A stretch of 64,000 nucleotides of DNA from Pseudomonas sihuiensis (GCF_900106015.1 NZ_LT629797.1:4216001-4280000); one strand, 5' to 3'. Positions 12,483-22,584 are shown, numbered from the stretch's first letter. Notes: generated from the sequence alone by a model not told the origin. A program made the numbers and translations.

Positions 12483-13810
12483 GCCAGCATAAAGTCGTCT
12501 GGCAGGAAGGCATGCTGCTGCGACCACAGCATTTCCAGCAGAACGATCGCTACTTCGATCACCAGCTCAAGGTGCGTACGCAGAAACTGGACAGCTACGC
12601 CTGGGGCTTCTTCGAACTGGAGATCGACCGCCAGTTTCTCAACATGGGCAAGCTGGTGGTGAGCAAGGCCAGTGGCGTGCTGCCTGACGGCAGTCTGTTC
12701 GACCTCGGTGCCGAGCGCGAGCCGCTGGGCCTGGACGTACCGCCGAACACCGGCAACACCCCCGTCTACCTGGCGTTGCCGCTGGTCACCGGTAATCACA
12801 TCGAGAGCCGTCGCCCGGACCAGCGCGACGTGCTGGCGCGCTACGTCGCCTTCGACGAGGAAGTGGCCGACTGCAACGCCGGTGACAGCAGCGTCAGCCA
12901 GGTCAGCACTGGTCGCCCGGATTTCCGCCTGCTGCTCGGCGAGCAGCAGAGCGACCAGGGCTACGTGAAGATGAAGCTGTGCGAAGTGCTCGACACCACA
13001 CCGGACGGGGTGATCAGCCTCGACCCGGAATTCAGCCCGACCTACGTCAACTTCCAGGCCTCCGGCTACCTGCTGAGCTGCCTCAAGGAAGTGATCAGCA
13101 TGCTCGCCCACCGCGGCGACATCCTCGCCGAGCGCATCCGCGCCACCGGCAAGGTGGGCGGCGCCGAGGTTGGTGACTTCATGATGCTGCAGCTGATCAA
13201 CCGCTACGAACCGATCCTGCGCCACCACCTGGGCGTCGAGCAGGTACACCCGGAGCAGATCTACCGCGAACTGGTCGGCCTGCTCGGCGAGTTGGCGACC
13301 TTCTCCAGCGAGACCAAACGTCCGCGCCTGGAAGGCCGCTATCTGCACAGCGACCAGGGCATGAGTTTCCGCAAGCTGATGGACGCCATCCGCCAGGTGT
13401 TGTCGATGGTGCTCGAGCAGCACGCCATCGAGATGCTTCTGCAGCAGCGTCAGTACGGCATCCAGGTGTCGCCGCTGCACGACCACAAGCTGCTCGGCAC
13501 CTCCAGCTTCGTACTCGCCGCCAGCGCCCAGTGCGACTCCGAGGAGCTGCGTCAGCGCCTGCCCGCGCACCTCAAGGTCGGCCCGGTGGAGCGCATCCGC
13601 CAACTGGTCAACCTGCACCTTCCGGGGATCAAGGTCAAACCGCTGCCAGTGGCACCGCGGCAGATCCCATTCCATTCGGGCAAGACCTACTTCGCCTTGG
13701 AGCTCAGCTCCGAGGAACTGGCGCAGCTGGAACGCTCCGGCGGCTTCGCCTTCCACGTGTCCGGCGAGTTCACCGGGCTTGAGCTGAAATTCTGGGCGAT
13801 CAGGAACTGA
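12479..13810 (+). CDS. tssK: T6SS baseplate-membrane linker TssK
   Basis: A 443-residue protein with the opening typical of TssK/VasE: KVVWQEGMLLRPQHFQQ, then DRYFDHQL. TssK trimers link the baseplate wedges to TssL and TssM of the membrane complex and resemble phage receptor-binding proteins in fold. The ATG overlaps the tssJ stop by four bases. No membrane segment is expected or seen. In P. aeruginosa HSI-II it corresponds to hsiJ2. Confidence 0.97.
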   Translation: MSQHKVVWQEGMLLRPQHFQQNDRYFDHQLKVRTQKLDSYAWGFFELEIDRQFLNMGKLVVSKASGVLPDGSLFDLGAEREPLGLDVPPNTGNTPVYLALPLVTGNHIESRRPDQRDVLARYVAFDEEVADCNAGDSSVSQVSTGRPDFRLLLGEQQSDQGYVKMKLCEVLDTTPDGVISLDPEFSPTYVNFQASGYLLSCLKEVISMLAHRGDILAERIRATGKVGGAEVGDFMMLQLINRYEPILRHHLGVEQVHPEQIYRELVGLLGELATFSSETKRPRLEGRYLHSDQGMSFRKLMDAIRQVLSMVLEQHAIEMLLQQRQYGIQVSPLHDHKLLGTSSFVLAASAQCDSEELRQRLPAHLKVGPVERIRQLVNLHLPGIKVKPLPVAPRQIPFHSGKTYFALELSSEELAQLERSGGFAFHVSGEFTGLELKFWAIRN

Positions 13811-13812
13811 CC

Positions 13813-14694
13813 ATGACAACCAAGGAAATGGAATACGGCCAGGATGACAAGACGGTCATCCTCAACCGCAAGGGCGAAGCGCGCGCCGAAAGCCCGCTGA
13901 CCGATTTCAGCGCGCCACCGAAGTTCGAGCAGCTTGAGGAACGCATGATCTTCGCCGCGCGCCTGCGCCCGGCGGAGAGCTTCAACATCAGCCTCAACCC
14001 GCTGGTGGCGGCAGCCTCCACGCTGCTCTCGGAAGTGGTGCGGCTCAAACACAGCTTCGAAAGCGAGGACATGGATGCGCTCAACCAGCGCCTGACCCGC
14101 GAGATCAAGCTGTTCGAGCACCGTGCTCTGCACGATGGCGCCGAGAGCAGCCAGGTAATGGCCGCACGCTACGTGCTGTGCACCGTGGTCGACGAAGCGG
14201 TGGTGACCACGCCCTGGGGAAACGAGAGCCAGTGGTCGCAGATGAGCCTGCTGTCCTCGTTCCACAACGAGACCTTCGGTGGCGAGAAGTTCTTCCAGCT
14301 GCTCGAGCGCCTGTCGCGCAACCCGGTCAAGCACCTGCCGATGCTGGAACTGATGTACCTGTGCCTGTCGCTCGGTTTCGAGGGCAAGTACCGCGTGCTG
14401 CAGCGCGGCATGCTCGAACTGGAAGCGGTGCGCGACAGCCTCTACCGACAGATCCGCCAGTTGCGCGGCGATGTGCCGCGTGAAGTCTCGCCGCACTGGC
14501 AGGGCCTCAAGGACACCCGCCGACGCCTGGTGCGCATCGTGCCGTGGTGGCTGGTGGCGCTGTTCACCCTGATGTGCCTGGTGATGATGTATGGCGGCTT
14601 CGCCTGGGTATTGGGCGAGCAGCGCGACACCGTGCTCAAGCCGTATCAGCAACTCGACCCGGCCTCGGGTGTCAGCATGGATGACGTGAAATGA
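13813..14694 (+). CDS. tssL: T6SS inner-membrane protein TssL (DotU/IcmH)
   Basis: A 293-residue DotU-family protein. The cytoplasmic hook domain covers about residues 45-235, with the conserved blocks ARYVLCTVVDEAV and LLSSFHNETFGGEKFF. A single C-terminal membrane segment lies near residues 243-266 (WWLVALFTLMCLVMMYGGF). After the segment only about 28 residues remain, with no OmpA-like peptidoglycan-binding domain, so anchoring to the wall must come from another protein. It overlaps tssM by four bases. It is equivalent to dotU2. Confidence 0.96.
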   Translation: MTTKEMEYGQDDKTVILNRKGEARAESPLTDFSAPPKFEQLEERMIFAARLRPAESFNISLNPLVAAASTLLSEVVRLKHSFESEDMDALNQRLTREIKLFEHRALHDGAESSQVMAARYVLCTVVDEAVVTTPWGNESQWSQMSLLSSFHNETFGGEKFFQLLERLSRNPVKHLPMLELMYLCLSLGFEGKYRVLQRGMLELEAVRDSLYRQIRQLRGDVPREVSPHWQGLKDTRRRLVRIVPWWLVALFTLMCLVMMYGGFAWVLGEQRDTVLKPYQQLDPASGVSMDDVK

Positions 14695-17600
14695 AGAGCT
14701 TCTTCGCCAAACTTGGCGCCTTTTTCCGCAAGACCTGGGTCTGGAGCCTGCTGCTGGTTCTGATTCTCGCCCTGCTGGTGTGGTTCGTCGGCCCGCTGCT
14801 GGCCGTCAGTGACTACAAGTTCTGGGAGTCGGCCACCAGCCGTCTGTTGACCATCAGTCTGATCTTCCTGCTCTGGGGCCTGGCCATGGTCTTCGCCAGC
14901 TGGCGCGCCACCGCGCGCAAGAAGGCCGAGGAAAGTGACGCCGACGCCCAGGAGCGCCTGCGTCGCGAGGAGCAGATCAGCGAAGAGCAGAACGAGCTGC
15001 GCCACCGCTTCAAGGACGCCCTGCGCACCCTCAAGCGCTCCAGCCTGTACCGCGGGCGCAGCGAGAAGTGGCGCAACGACCTGCCCTGGTACCTGCTGCT
15101 TGGCCCGCAGGGCAGTGGCAAGACCAGCCTGCTGGATTTCTCCGGCCTGGACTTCCCGCTCAACCGCGGCGAGAGCCAGCGTCTGACCAAGGACGTGTCC
15201 GGCACCCGCTACGCCGACTGGTACTTCGCCGACCATGCGGTGCTGATCGATACCGCCGGGCGCTACCTGACCCAGCCTGATGCGCAGGTCGATGGCCGCG
15301 CCTGGGGCACCTTGTTGGGCTTGCTGCGTCAGCGCCGTGCGCGCCCGCTCAACGGCGTGCTGGTGAGCATTCCGGTCGAGCAGCTGCAGGGCGGTAGCGA
15401 AGTGGAGCTGGAAACCCTGGCCCGTCAGACCCGCCAGCGCCTGCATGAGATCCACCAGCGCCTGGGCGCCGATGTGCCGGTCTATCTGGTGCTGAGCAAG
15501 GCCGACAAGGTACTGGGCTTCGACGAGTTCTTCGACCAGCTGTCACGCGAAGAAAGCGAGCAGGTGCTCGGCGCCAGCTTCCGCAAGGAGCAGAGCGCCA
15601 GCGATGTGGGCGTCGTACGCCAGGAGTTCGAAGAACTGCTGCGCCGCCTCAACAGCCAGGTGATCCTGCGCATGCACCAGGAGCGCGACACCCAGCGCCG
15701 TGGCCGCATCCTCGACTTCCCGCACCAGCTCGGCCAGATCGGCGAGCGCCTGTGCCTGTTCATCGAACTGGCCTTCGCCGGCAACCGCTACCAGCGGGCC
15801 AGCAAGTTGCGCGGCTTTTACCTGACCAGTGCACCGCAGTTGAACGAACAACTCGACCCGCTGACGGCTGGTATCGGTCGCAACCTCGGCCTGGCCGACA
15901 GCGCGCTGCCGACCTTCCGCAGCGGTCGCGCACGGTTTATCAATCATCTGCTCAGCCGGGTGATCTTCCCCGAGGCCGAATTGGCCGGCCTGGATCAGAA
16001 GGAGGTGCGTCGCATCGACTGGGGCCAGCGTGCCATGTACGCCACCGCCTTCGCCGTGCTGGCGCTGTTCGGTGTGCTCTGGGCCAGCGGCTTCTCGGCC
16101 AACCACGGCCGTTTGGAAGAGCTACGCGAGATCGCCCAGAAGCTTACCCGCGAGCATGGTTCGATCAATGCGCAGGACGATGCCCTGCAAACCCTCAAGG
16201 CGCTGGACAGCAGCTACGCCGCGACCCTGGTGTTCCCACCCAAGGGCGAGGTGTCCTACCTGGAGCGTACCGGCTTGTTCCAGGGCGAGGCGGTCAATCC
16301 TCCGGTGTATTCGACCTATCGCGCCGAGTTGGAAAACCTGCTGCTGCCGCGCGTGGCCCGTCAGCTGGAAGCACAGATCCGCGCCAACCTCAGCGACCGC
16401 GAGCGTCTGCTCGGTAGCCTGCGTGCCTACCTGATGCTCAACCTGGAAGAACGTCGCGATGCCGACTTCCTCAAGGAATGGGTCGCCGCCGACTGGTCGC
16501 TGCGCTACGCCGGCAACAGCCCGGCGCAGCATGGTCTCAATACCCATTTCGCGCGTCTGCTCGACGAGCCGTTCGCGCCCTATGCCCTCAACGCCCAGCT
16601 GGTTGCCCAGGCGCGCCAGGTGCTGCGCAGCGAGTCGCTGGCCAACGTGGTCTACCGCATGCTGCGGGAACAGGCGCGCAATCTGCCGGAATACCGTCTG
16701 AGCCAGAAACTCGGCCCGCAGGGTGGGCTGATCAGTGGCAGCGACTACGCCATACCCGGCTTCTACACCCAGAACGGCTACAGCAAGACCTTCACCGCTC
16801 AGGGCGGCAATCTGGTGCGCGAGATCCTGCGTGACAACTGGGTGCTGGGCGAAGGCGAAACCCTCAGCGCAGGTGACCTGGGTCGCCTGATGGTGGAGCT
16901 GGAGCAACTGTACTTCCGCGATTACGGCAACTATTGGGGTGAGGCCATCGCTCAGCTTGGCCTGGAACCGATCGGCAGTGCCGGTCGCGGTGCAGCCCTG
17001 CTCAACGGCCTGACCGCTGCCAACTCGCCGCTGCTGCAATTGCTGGTGGAAGTGCGTGACAACACCCGTTTCAAGGGGCTGGCTGAGGCCGCCGACGATG
17101 CCGGTGCCGCCGCCGAAGCGCTGGAAGGCGCTAAGGGCAAGCTGGGCAAAGCCGCCAAGCTGGCCAGTGCCGCCGCTGAACAGGCGCAGCAGGCGCTGGC
17201 CAAGAACACCCCGGATACGGCGCGCAAGACGCTGGAACGCCGCTTCGAGAGCTTGCACAAGCTACTCGACGATAACGGCGGTGCCGGCGTCGACCTGGCG
17301 GCCAGCCTGCAGGCTCTGGACGAGCTGCAACGCCAGCTGGCCAGCCTGGCCAATGCCGGCGCCAGCGACCAGGCTGCATTCGAGATGGCCAAGGCACGCA
17401 TGGGCGGCAAGCGTGATGCGATCAACCAGGTACGCACTGCCGCCGCGCGCCTGCCACAGCCCATTGGCAACTGGCTGGCGCTGTTGGCCGAGGACAGCTG
17501 GACGCTGGTACTCAATGACGCCTACCACTTCCTCAACCAGCGCTATCAGAGCGAGCTGTACGCCGCCTACGACAACTCGCTGAAGCAGCGTTACCCCTTC

Positions 17601-18230
17601 ACCGCGCACAGCGAAAGCGACGTGGCGGTGGCGGATTTCCGCGAGTTCTTCAAGGCCCAGGGCATCGCCGAGCGCTTCTTCGACCAGTACCTGCGCCCCT
17701 TCGTCAGTGGCAGCGCCGACGAATACCGCCTGCGCCGCGTCGATGGTCGTGGCCTGCCGCTATCGCGCGAGTTCCTCCTGCAGATGAGCCGTGCCCAGGT
17801 GATCCGCCGCAGCTTCTTCGCCGAGAACCCGGCCGAGCCGCAGGTGCTGTTCAAGCTCGAACCCTACTCGCTGGACTCCAGCCTGAGCCGCGCCGACTTC
17901 CGCTTCGGCAAGCAGCAACTGGAATACCGCCACGGGCCGATCGTCGCCACCGCCTTCCGCTGGCCGGCAGCGAGCGAGGAAGACCGCACCAGCCTGGTGG
18001 TCGAAGAGCTGGGTGGCCGCCGCGTCGGTATCGAGAAGAACACCGGCCCCTGGTCGCTGTTCCGCCTGCTCGACCTGATGGACGTGGACTACCACAGCGG
18101 TCGTGACGTGCTGATCCTCAAGGCCAACCTCGGTGGTCTGCACGCCAACTACCTGCTGCACAGTCAGCGCTCGCCGAACCCGTTCGACATCGGCCTGCTG
18201 CGCAGCTTCAAGCTACCGGCGACGCTCTGA
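14691..18230 (+). CDS. tssM: T6SS inner-membrane protein TssM (IcmF)
   Basis: A 1179-residue IcmF-family protein. Two membrane helices lie near residues 13-38 and 45-65, followed by a cytoplasmic domain with a complete Walker A motif GPQGSGKTS (about residues 137-145), and a third helix near 448-468. The large periplasmic part after it ends in the beta-domain that meets TssJ. The intact P-loop suggests NTP binding. It is the core of the transenvelope channel with TssJ and TssL. Its stop overlaps the start of stp1 (TGATG). Confidence 0.97.
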   Translation: MKSFFAKLGAFFRKTWVWSLLLVLILALLVWFVGPLLAVSDYKFWESATSRLLTISLIFLLWGLAMVFASWRATARKKAEESDADAQERLRREEQISEEQNELRHRFKDALRTLKRSSLYRGRSEKWRNDLPWYLLLGPQGSGKTSLLDFSGLDFPLNRGESQRLTKDVSGTRYADWYFADHAVLIDTAGRYLTQPDAQVDGRAWGTLLGLLRQRRARPLNGVLVSIPVEQLQGGSEVELETLARQTRQRLHEIHQRLGADVPVYLVLSKADKVLGFDEFFDQLSREESEQVLGASFRKEQSASDVGVVRQEFEELLRRLNSQVILRMHQERDTQRRGRILDFPHQLGQIGERLCLFIELAFAGNRYQRASKLRGFYLTSAPQLNEQLDPLTAGIGRNLGLADSALPTFRSGRARFINHLLSRVIFPEAELAGLDQKEVRRIDWGQRAMYATAFAVLALFGVLWASGFSANHGRLEELREIAQKLTREHGSINAQDDALQTLKALDSSYAATLVFPPKGEVSYLERTGLFQGEAVNPPVYSTYRAELENLLLPRVARQLEAQIRANLSDRERLLGSLRAYLMLNLEERRDADFLKEWVAADWSLRYAGNSPAQHGLNTHFARLLDEPFAPYALNAQLVAQARQVLRSESLANVVYRMLREQARNLPEYRLSQKLGPQGGLISGSDYAIPGFYTQNGYSKTFTAQGGNLVREILRDNWVLGEGETLSAGDLGRLMVELEQLYFRDYGNYWGEAIAQLGLEPIGSAGRGAALLNGLTAANSPLLQLLVEVRDNTRFKGLAEAADDAGAAAEALEGAKGKLGKAAKLASAAAEQAQQALAKNTPDTARKTLERRFESLHKLLDDNGGAGVDLAASLQALDELQRQLASLANAGASDQAAFEMAKARMGGKRDAINQVRTAAARLPQPIGNWLALLAEDSWTLVLNDAYHFLNQRYQSELYAAYDNSLKQRYPFTAHSESDVAVADFREFFKAQGIAERFFDQYLRPFVSGSADEYRLRRVDGRGLPLSREFLLQMSRAQVIRRSFFAENPAEPQVLFKLEPYSLDSSLSRADFRFGKQQLEYRHGPIVATAFRWPAASEEDRTSLVVEELGGRRVGIEKNTGPWSLFRLLDLMDVDYHSGRDVLILKANLGGLHANYLLHSQRSPNPFDIGLLRSFKLPATL

Positions 18231-18958
18231 TGACGGCAGTTGCCAACGCCTGGCGCAGTGCCGCACGCACTGATACCGGCAAGGTGCGCGCGCGCAACGA
18301 GGATGCCTTCCTGGCCCTGCCCGAGCAGGGCCTGTGGGTGGTGGCCGACGGTATGGGCGGGCATCAGAACGGTGCTCTGGCCAGCCGTCTGATCGTCGAG
18401 CATCTGGCCGAGCTGCCGGAAGGCAGCCTCGCCCAGCGGCTGGTGGAGTTGCGCCAGGCGCTGCACCGGCTCAACCATCGGCTCGGCCAGGAGCTGACCG
18501 TTACCGCCGACCGCCCGGACACGGTGATCGGCAGCACCGTAGTCGCCCTGTTGCTCGAGGAGGACCGCGCCGCCTGCGTCTGGGCCGGTGACAGCCGCTG
18601 TTACCTATGGCGCGGCGCGCGGCTGTATCAGCTCAGTCGCGACCATTCACTGGTGCAGCAACTGATCGACGAGCAGGGCCTGACACCGCAGGAGGCCGCG
18701 CGCCATCCGGCGGCGCATGCCCTGACCCGTGCCATCGGCGCCAGCGAAACCCTGCAACTGGACATCCTCGAACTCGACGTGCTGCCTGGCGATGTCTTCC
18801 TGCTGTGCAGCGACGGCCTCTATCAGGGCGTTTCCGCCGACGAGCTGGGCGCCTGCCTCAACCTGCCCTCGCCGCACCTGGCCGTGGAGCGCCTGTTCCA
18901 GCGCGTGCTCGACGGCCCGGCCCGTGACAACCTCAGTGCCGTGGTGATCCGCCAATGA
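18230..18958 (+). CDS. stp1: PP2C-type Ser/Thr protein phosphatase (Stp1/PppA)
   Basis: A 242-residue PP2C phosphatase with the metal-binding motifs in place: RARNEDAF (residues 20-27), VVADGMGGH (37-45), the GDSRCYLW strand, LLCSDGLY and the final ARDN pair (D233). It should remove phosphate from Stk1 substrates such as Fha and so keep the T6SS off. The start overlaps tssM by one base and its end overlaps stk1 by four. No membrane segment is seen, so it is cytoplasmic. It is the stp1 (PA1670) position in HSI-II. Confidence 0.95.
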   Translation: MTAVANAWRSAARTDTGKVRARNEDAFLALPEQGLWVVADGMGGHQNGALASRLIVEHLAELPEGSLAQRLVELRQALHRLNHRLGQELTVTADRPDTVIGSTVVALLLEEDRAACVWAGDSRCYLWRGARLYQLSRDHSLVQQLIDEQGLTPQEAARHPAAHALTRAIGASETLQLDILELDVLPGDVFLLCSDGLYQGVSADELGACLNLPSPHLAVERLFQRVLDGPARDNLSAVVIRQ

Positions 18959-19929
18959 TCGAAGCCGCCGAAGCCAGCGACCTCACCTACTTCGCCCTGG
19001 CCGCCACCGCCGCCAGGGAACCTGTGCGCGAAACGCCGCGCCAGGCGCCGGGCGAGCTGCCCGATGTGCTTGGCGGTCGCTACAAGATCGAGCGCCTGCT
19101 CGGCGTTGGGGGCATGGGGGCGGTGTACCGCGCGCGCGATCTGCTGCGCGAACAGTTCGGCGACCCCGAGCCCTATGTCGCGCTGAAGACTCTCAGCGAC
19201 GACTTCGCCGAGTACCCGGACGCCAACGCCCTGCTCTACAGCGAGTTCGCCCTCACCTCGCGGCTCAACCACCGGCATGTGGTGCGCCTGTTCGGCTTCG
19301 AAGTGGACACTGCCTGCGAGCGCGCCTTCATCACCCTGGAGCTGATGCGCGGCCTGACCCTCGATCAGCTGCTGTGCGAACGCCCGGAGGGGCTGCCCTG
19401 GGAGGAACTTCGCGATATCGCCATCCCCCTGCTCGACGCCCTCGCCTATTCCCACGAACTGGGTGTGCTGCACGGTGACCTGAAGCCCAGCAATGTGATG
19501 TTGGCCGACGACGGCCTGCGCCTGTTCGATTATGGTCTGGGCCAGCCTATGGAGGGCTTGCTGCCTGGTCTGCCACGCCTGTGTCGCAACCGTATTGCCG
19601 CCTGGACACCGCGCTACGCCGCGCTGGAGCTGCTCGAAGGCGCCGCGCTGTCGGCTGCTGCCGACGTTTATGCGGTGGCTTGTGTGCTGGTGGAGCTGGC
19701 CAGTGGGCAACACCCGTTCCGTCGCCTCAGTGCCAAGCAGGCCAGGAGCATGGAGCTGGACAGGCAACTGCAACGCCCGGCGCAGGTGCCGCTGCACTGC
19801 TGGCAGGCCCTGCGTATCGCGCTGGCCTTTGAGGAAAGCCAGCGGCAGATCGGCTGCAGCGAGCTGCTCGACGCGTTTCGCCGGCCACCGGCTTCGCGTC
19901 TGCAGCGCTGGCTGGGCAAGAAGGCATAA
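18955..19929 (+). CDS. stk1: T6SS Ser/Thr protein kinase (Stk1/PpkA type)
   Basis: A 324-residue Hanks-type kinase. The glycine-rich loop LGVGGMGAVY covers residues 49-58, the ATP lysine is K78 in VALK, the helix-C glutamate is probably E97, the catalytic loop HGDLKPSN covers 173-180 and the metal-binding loop reads DYG at 192-194. So HRD and DFG are replaced by HGD and DYG, but both catalytic aspartates stay. There is no transmembrane or extracellular sensor domain, unlike PpkA of the H1 system, and its length is near that of P. aeruginosa Stk1. A 40-residue N-terminal extension precedes the kinase domain. Confidence 0.94.
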   Translation: MIEAAEASDLTYFALAATAAREPVRETPRQAPGELPDVLGGRYKIERLLGVGGMGAVYRARDLLREQFGDPEPYVALKTLSDDFAEYPDANALLYSEFALTSRLNHRHVVRLFGFEVDTACERAFITLELMRGLTLDQLLCERPEGLPWEELRDIAIPLLDALAYSHELGVLHGDLKPSNVMLADDGLRLFDYGLGQPMEGLLPGLPRLCRNRIAAWTPRYAALELLEGAALSAAADVYAVACVLVELASGQHPFRRLSAKQARSMELDRQLQRPAQVPLHCWQALRIALAFEESQRQIGCSELLDAFRRPPASRLQRWLGKKA

Positions 19930-19967
19930 CAGGCTGTTGAAAAGGACTCAATCGAAAGGATACGCAC

Positions 19968-22070
19968 ATGTTCAACCCGGCCAACGAAACCCATTTCAGC
20001 CTGAGCATCGAGGGCGTCGAGCACGACCTGCAGCTGCTCGAATTCAGCGGCCGCGAGGCCATCAGCCAGCCCTATCGCTTCGACGTCGAGCTGATCAGTG
20101 AACGGCCGGACCTCGACCTGGCCAGCCTGCTGCACCAGCGCGCCTTCCTCGCCTTCAGCCCCAATGGCGACGGCATCCACGGCCTGATCCACCGGGTCGA
20201 GCAGGGCGAGTCCGGCAAGCGCCTGACCCGCTACCACCTGGCCATCGTGCCGCAGCTTGCGTACCTGGCGCACCGCACCAACCAGCGCATCTTCCAACAC
20301 CTGACGGTGCCGCAGATCGTCGCCCAGGTGCTGGAAGAGCACGGCATCGTCCAGGGTGGCTACCAGTTCCAACTCGGCCCCACCGTCTACCCCGAGCGCG
20401 ACTACTGCGTGCAGTACGACGAGAGCGACCTGCACTTCGTCCAGCGCCTGTGCGAGGAGGAAGGCATCCACTACCACTTCCAGCACAGCGCAAGCGGCCA
20501 CGTGCTGACCTTCGGCGACGACCAGACCGCCTTCGCCAAGCTTGGCCAGCCCACACCCTATATCCAGGACAGCGGCATGACCGCCGACGACCCGGTGATC
20601 AAGCGCCTGGCCCTGCGCCTGGAAACCCGCACCCGCCGCACCACCCGCCGTGACTACGATTTCGAGCAGCCACGGCTGCTCCTGGAGGCGGCCTACCAGA
20701 GCGAGCAAGCCGGCGAGAACGACGGCCTGCCCGATCTGGAAGACTACGACTATCCCGGCCGCTACACCGACCGCACGCGCGGCAAGCACCTGGCCAAACG
20801 CGCCCTGGAGCGCCACCGCGCCGACTACCAGCAACTGGAAGGACAGAGCGACCAGCCGCGGCTGGTTACGGGGCACCTGCTGGAGATTTCCGAGCATCCA
20901 CGCAGCGACTGGAACGACCTCTGGCTGCTCACCGAAGTGCTGCACGAAGGCAAGCAGCCGCAGGTGCTGGAAGAGTCGATCACTAGCGATTCGATGTTGA
21001 GCAAGGGGGCGAACGCGCTCCTGCACGGCGTGACCGGTAAGGCGCAGTCCGCCGCAGACGAGGACTTTTGCCAGGGTTACCGCAACCGCTTCCTCGCCAC
21101 CCCCTGGAACGTGCCCTACCGCCCGCAACTCGCTCACCCCAAACCCCGCGTGCTGGGCAGCCAGAGCGCCGTGGTCACGGGGCCTGCCGGCGAAGAAATC
21201 CACTGCGACGAATACGGCCGGGTCAAGGTGCAATTCTTCTGGGACCGGGAAGGCCAGGCCGACGAGAAAACCAGCTGCTGGCTGCGCGTCAGCTCCAGCT
21301 GGGCCGGCGATCGTTACGGCGCCATCACCATCCCGCGTATCGGCATGGAAGTGCTGGTCACCTTCCTCGAAGGCGACCCCGACCAGCCGCTGGTCACCGG
21401 TTGCCTTTACCACGCCGAACACGTGGTGCCCTATGACCTGCCGGCGAACAAGACGCGCAGCGTGTTCAAGACTCTGAGCAGCCCCGGCGGTGGTGGCTAC
21501 AACGAACTGCGCATCGAGGATCGCAAGGGCGCCGAGCAGATCTACATTCATGCCCAGCGCGACTGGGACGAGAACATCGAACACGACCAGAAGATCCGCG
21601 TCGGCAACGAGCGCCACGACACCGTGGAGAAGAACAGCTACACCGAACTGCTGGCCGAGGAACACCTCACCGTCACCGCCGACCGCAAGGTCGAGGTCAA
21701 ACCGCAGGATCACCTGACGGTGGGCACCGACCAGCACATCAAACTGGGTACCGCACAACTGACCAAGGCGGGCCGCGAGATCCACCTCAAGGCCGGGCAG
21801 AAGATGGTCATCGAAGCGGGCATCGAACTGACGCTCAAGGCCGGCGGAAGCTTTATCAAACTCGACCCCGGCGGCATCACCATCAGCGGCCCGTTGACCC
21901 GCCTCAACGCCGGCGGCTCACCAGGCAAGGGCTCGGGCATCGGCATCAAACCGCCCGTGCTGCCGGGCATGGCCGATAGCGATAAGGCGGGGAGTTTGTT
22001 GGAGCAGGCATTCGCCAATCTGCTCAACCCCCGCAAGAAAGTGAAGAGAACCATGAATTTTTCGGGCTGA
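19968..22070 (+). CDS. vgrG: T6SS spike protein VgrG (TssI)
   Basis: A 700-residue VgrG with the gp27/gp44-like base at the N-terminus (opening ETHFSLSIEGVEHDLQLLEFSG), the gp5 OB-fold near residues 385-470 (VKVQFFWDREGQ, SSSWAGDRYG) and a C-terminal beta-helix of repeated hydrophobic/Lys patterns. The tail ends about 60 residues after the helix (GIKPPVLPGMADSD, then a helical stretch), with no enzymatic domain. It has its own AAAGGA site (19955-19960) after a 38-base gap from stk1. It probably delivers the large effector encoded just downstream. Confidence 0.96.
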   Translation: MFNPANETHFSLSIEGVEHDLQLLEFSGREAISQPYRFDVELISERPDLDLASLLHQRAFLAFSPNGDGIHGLIHRVEQGESGKRLTRYHLAIVPQLAYLAHRTNQRIFQHLTVPQIVAQVLEEHGIVQGGYQFQLGPTVYPERDYCVQYDESDLHFVQRLCEEEGIHYHFQHSASGHVLTFGDDQTAFAKLGQPTPYIQDSGMTADDPVIKRLALRLETRTRRTTRRDYDFEQPRLLLEAAYQSEQAGENDGLPDLEDYDYPGRYTDRTRGKHLAKRALERHRADYQQLEGQSDQPRLVTGHLLEISEHPRSDWNDLWLLTEVLHEGKQPQVLEESITSDSMLSKGANALLHGVTGKAQSAADEDFCQGYRNRFLATPWNVPYRPQLAHPKPRVLGSQSAVVTGPAGEEIHCDEYGRVKVQFFWDREGQADEKTSCWLRVSSSWAGDRYGAITIPRIGMEVLVTFLEGDPDQPLVTGCLYHAEHVVPYDLPANKTRSVFKTLSSPGGGGYNELRIEDRKGAEQIYIHAQRDWDENIEHDQKIRVGNERHDTVEKNSYTELLAEEHLTVTADRKVEVKPQDHLTVGTDQHIKLGTAQLTKAGREIHLKAGQKMVIEAGIELTLKAGGSFIKLDPGGITISGPLTRLNAGGSPGKGSGIGIKPPVLPGMADSDKAGSLLEQAFANLLNPRKKVKRTMNFSG

Positions 22071-22078
22071 ACCAAACG

Positions 22079-22552
22079 ATGAATACCAAGATAAAGAGAC
22101 ACCCCTTGCAACACACCGCCCGCCAGGTACTGCTATGCATCCTGTCGTGCGGGTATCTGGCGGGTTGCGCCGCTCTCGAGCTCGACCCCATAACCTACCA
22201 GGAAGCCGTCACCCAGTACCAAGAAGGGGGCGGAATCGAGAACTACCGTTGCGCGCTGGTACCGGCCGATGAGCATTACCGGGCGCTGCCCTACGCCCAG
22301 CCGATCGCCGTGGAAATCGACGAGGTGCTATTCGTCAAGATCGCCGGCACCGTCCAGGAACTGCAACAGACCGAGATCACCGAGACCGGGGCGGCATACG
22401 CCTATGCCGACATGAGTGCCACGCTCACGACCGTCAGGCAGTTCAATCACTCGGAATACAACGAGTCGGATGACCGGTACGTCGACCTCACCTTCGATTC
22501 GGACGGCAAGACAGAGACATACAAGACTTTCGGAGCGGCCTGCGGCCTCTGA
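22079..22552 (+). CDS. putative lipoprotein of the vgrG cargo module
   Basis: A 157-residue protein with a charged start, a hydrophobic segment and a LAGC lipobox at about residues 27-30, so an outer or inner membrane lipoprotein is likely. The mature part has two well separated cysteines (in NYRCALV and FGAACGL) that could form a disulfide. It starts 8 bases after vgrG and ends 32 bases before the large effector. Its envelope location would suit immunity against a periplasmic toxin, but the family is not recognised and the role is inference. Confidence 0.72.
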   Translation: MNTKIKRHPLQHTARQVLLCILSCGYLAGCAALELDPITYQEAVTQYQEGGGIENYRCALVPADEHYRALPYAQPIAVEIDEVLFVKIAGTVQELQQTEITETGAAYAYADMSATLTTVRQFNHSEYNESDDRYVDLTFDSDGKTETYKTFGAACGL

Positions 22553-22584
22553 CCGTTCAACACGATTAAAACCCAGGACATGAC

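Noticed and set aside
12380..13819. A 479-codon reverse-strand frame opposite tssK
   Set aside because: Mirror frame of a conserved gene with shadow-type composition.
19668..21785. A 705-codon reverse-strand frame opposite stk1 and vgrG
   Set aside because: Antisense to two certain genes and compositionally biased; no ribosome-binding site.
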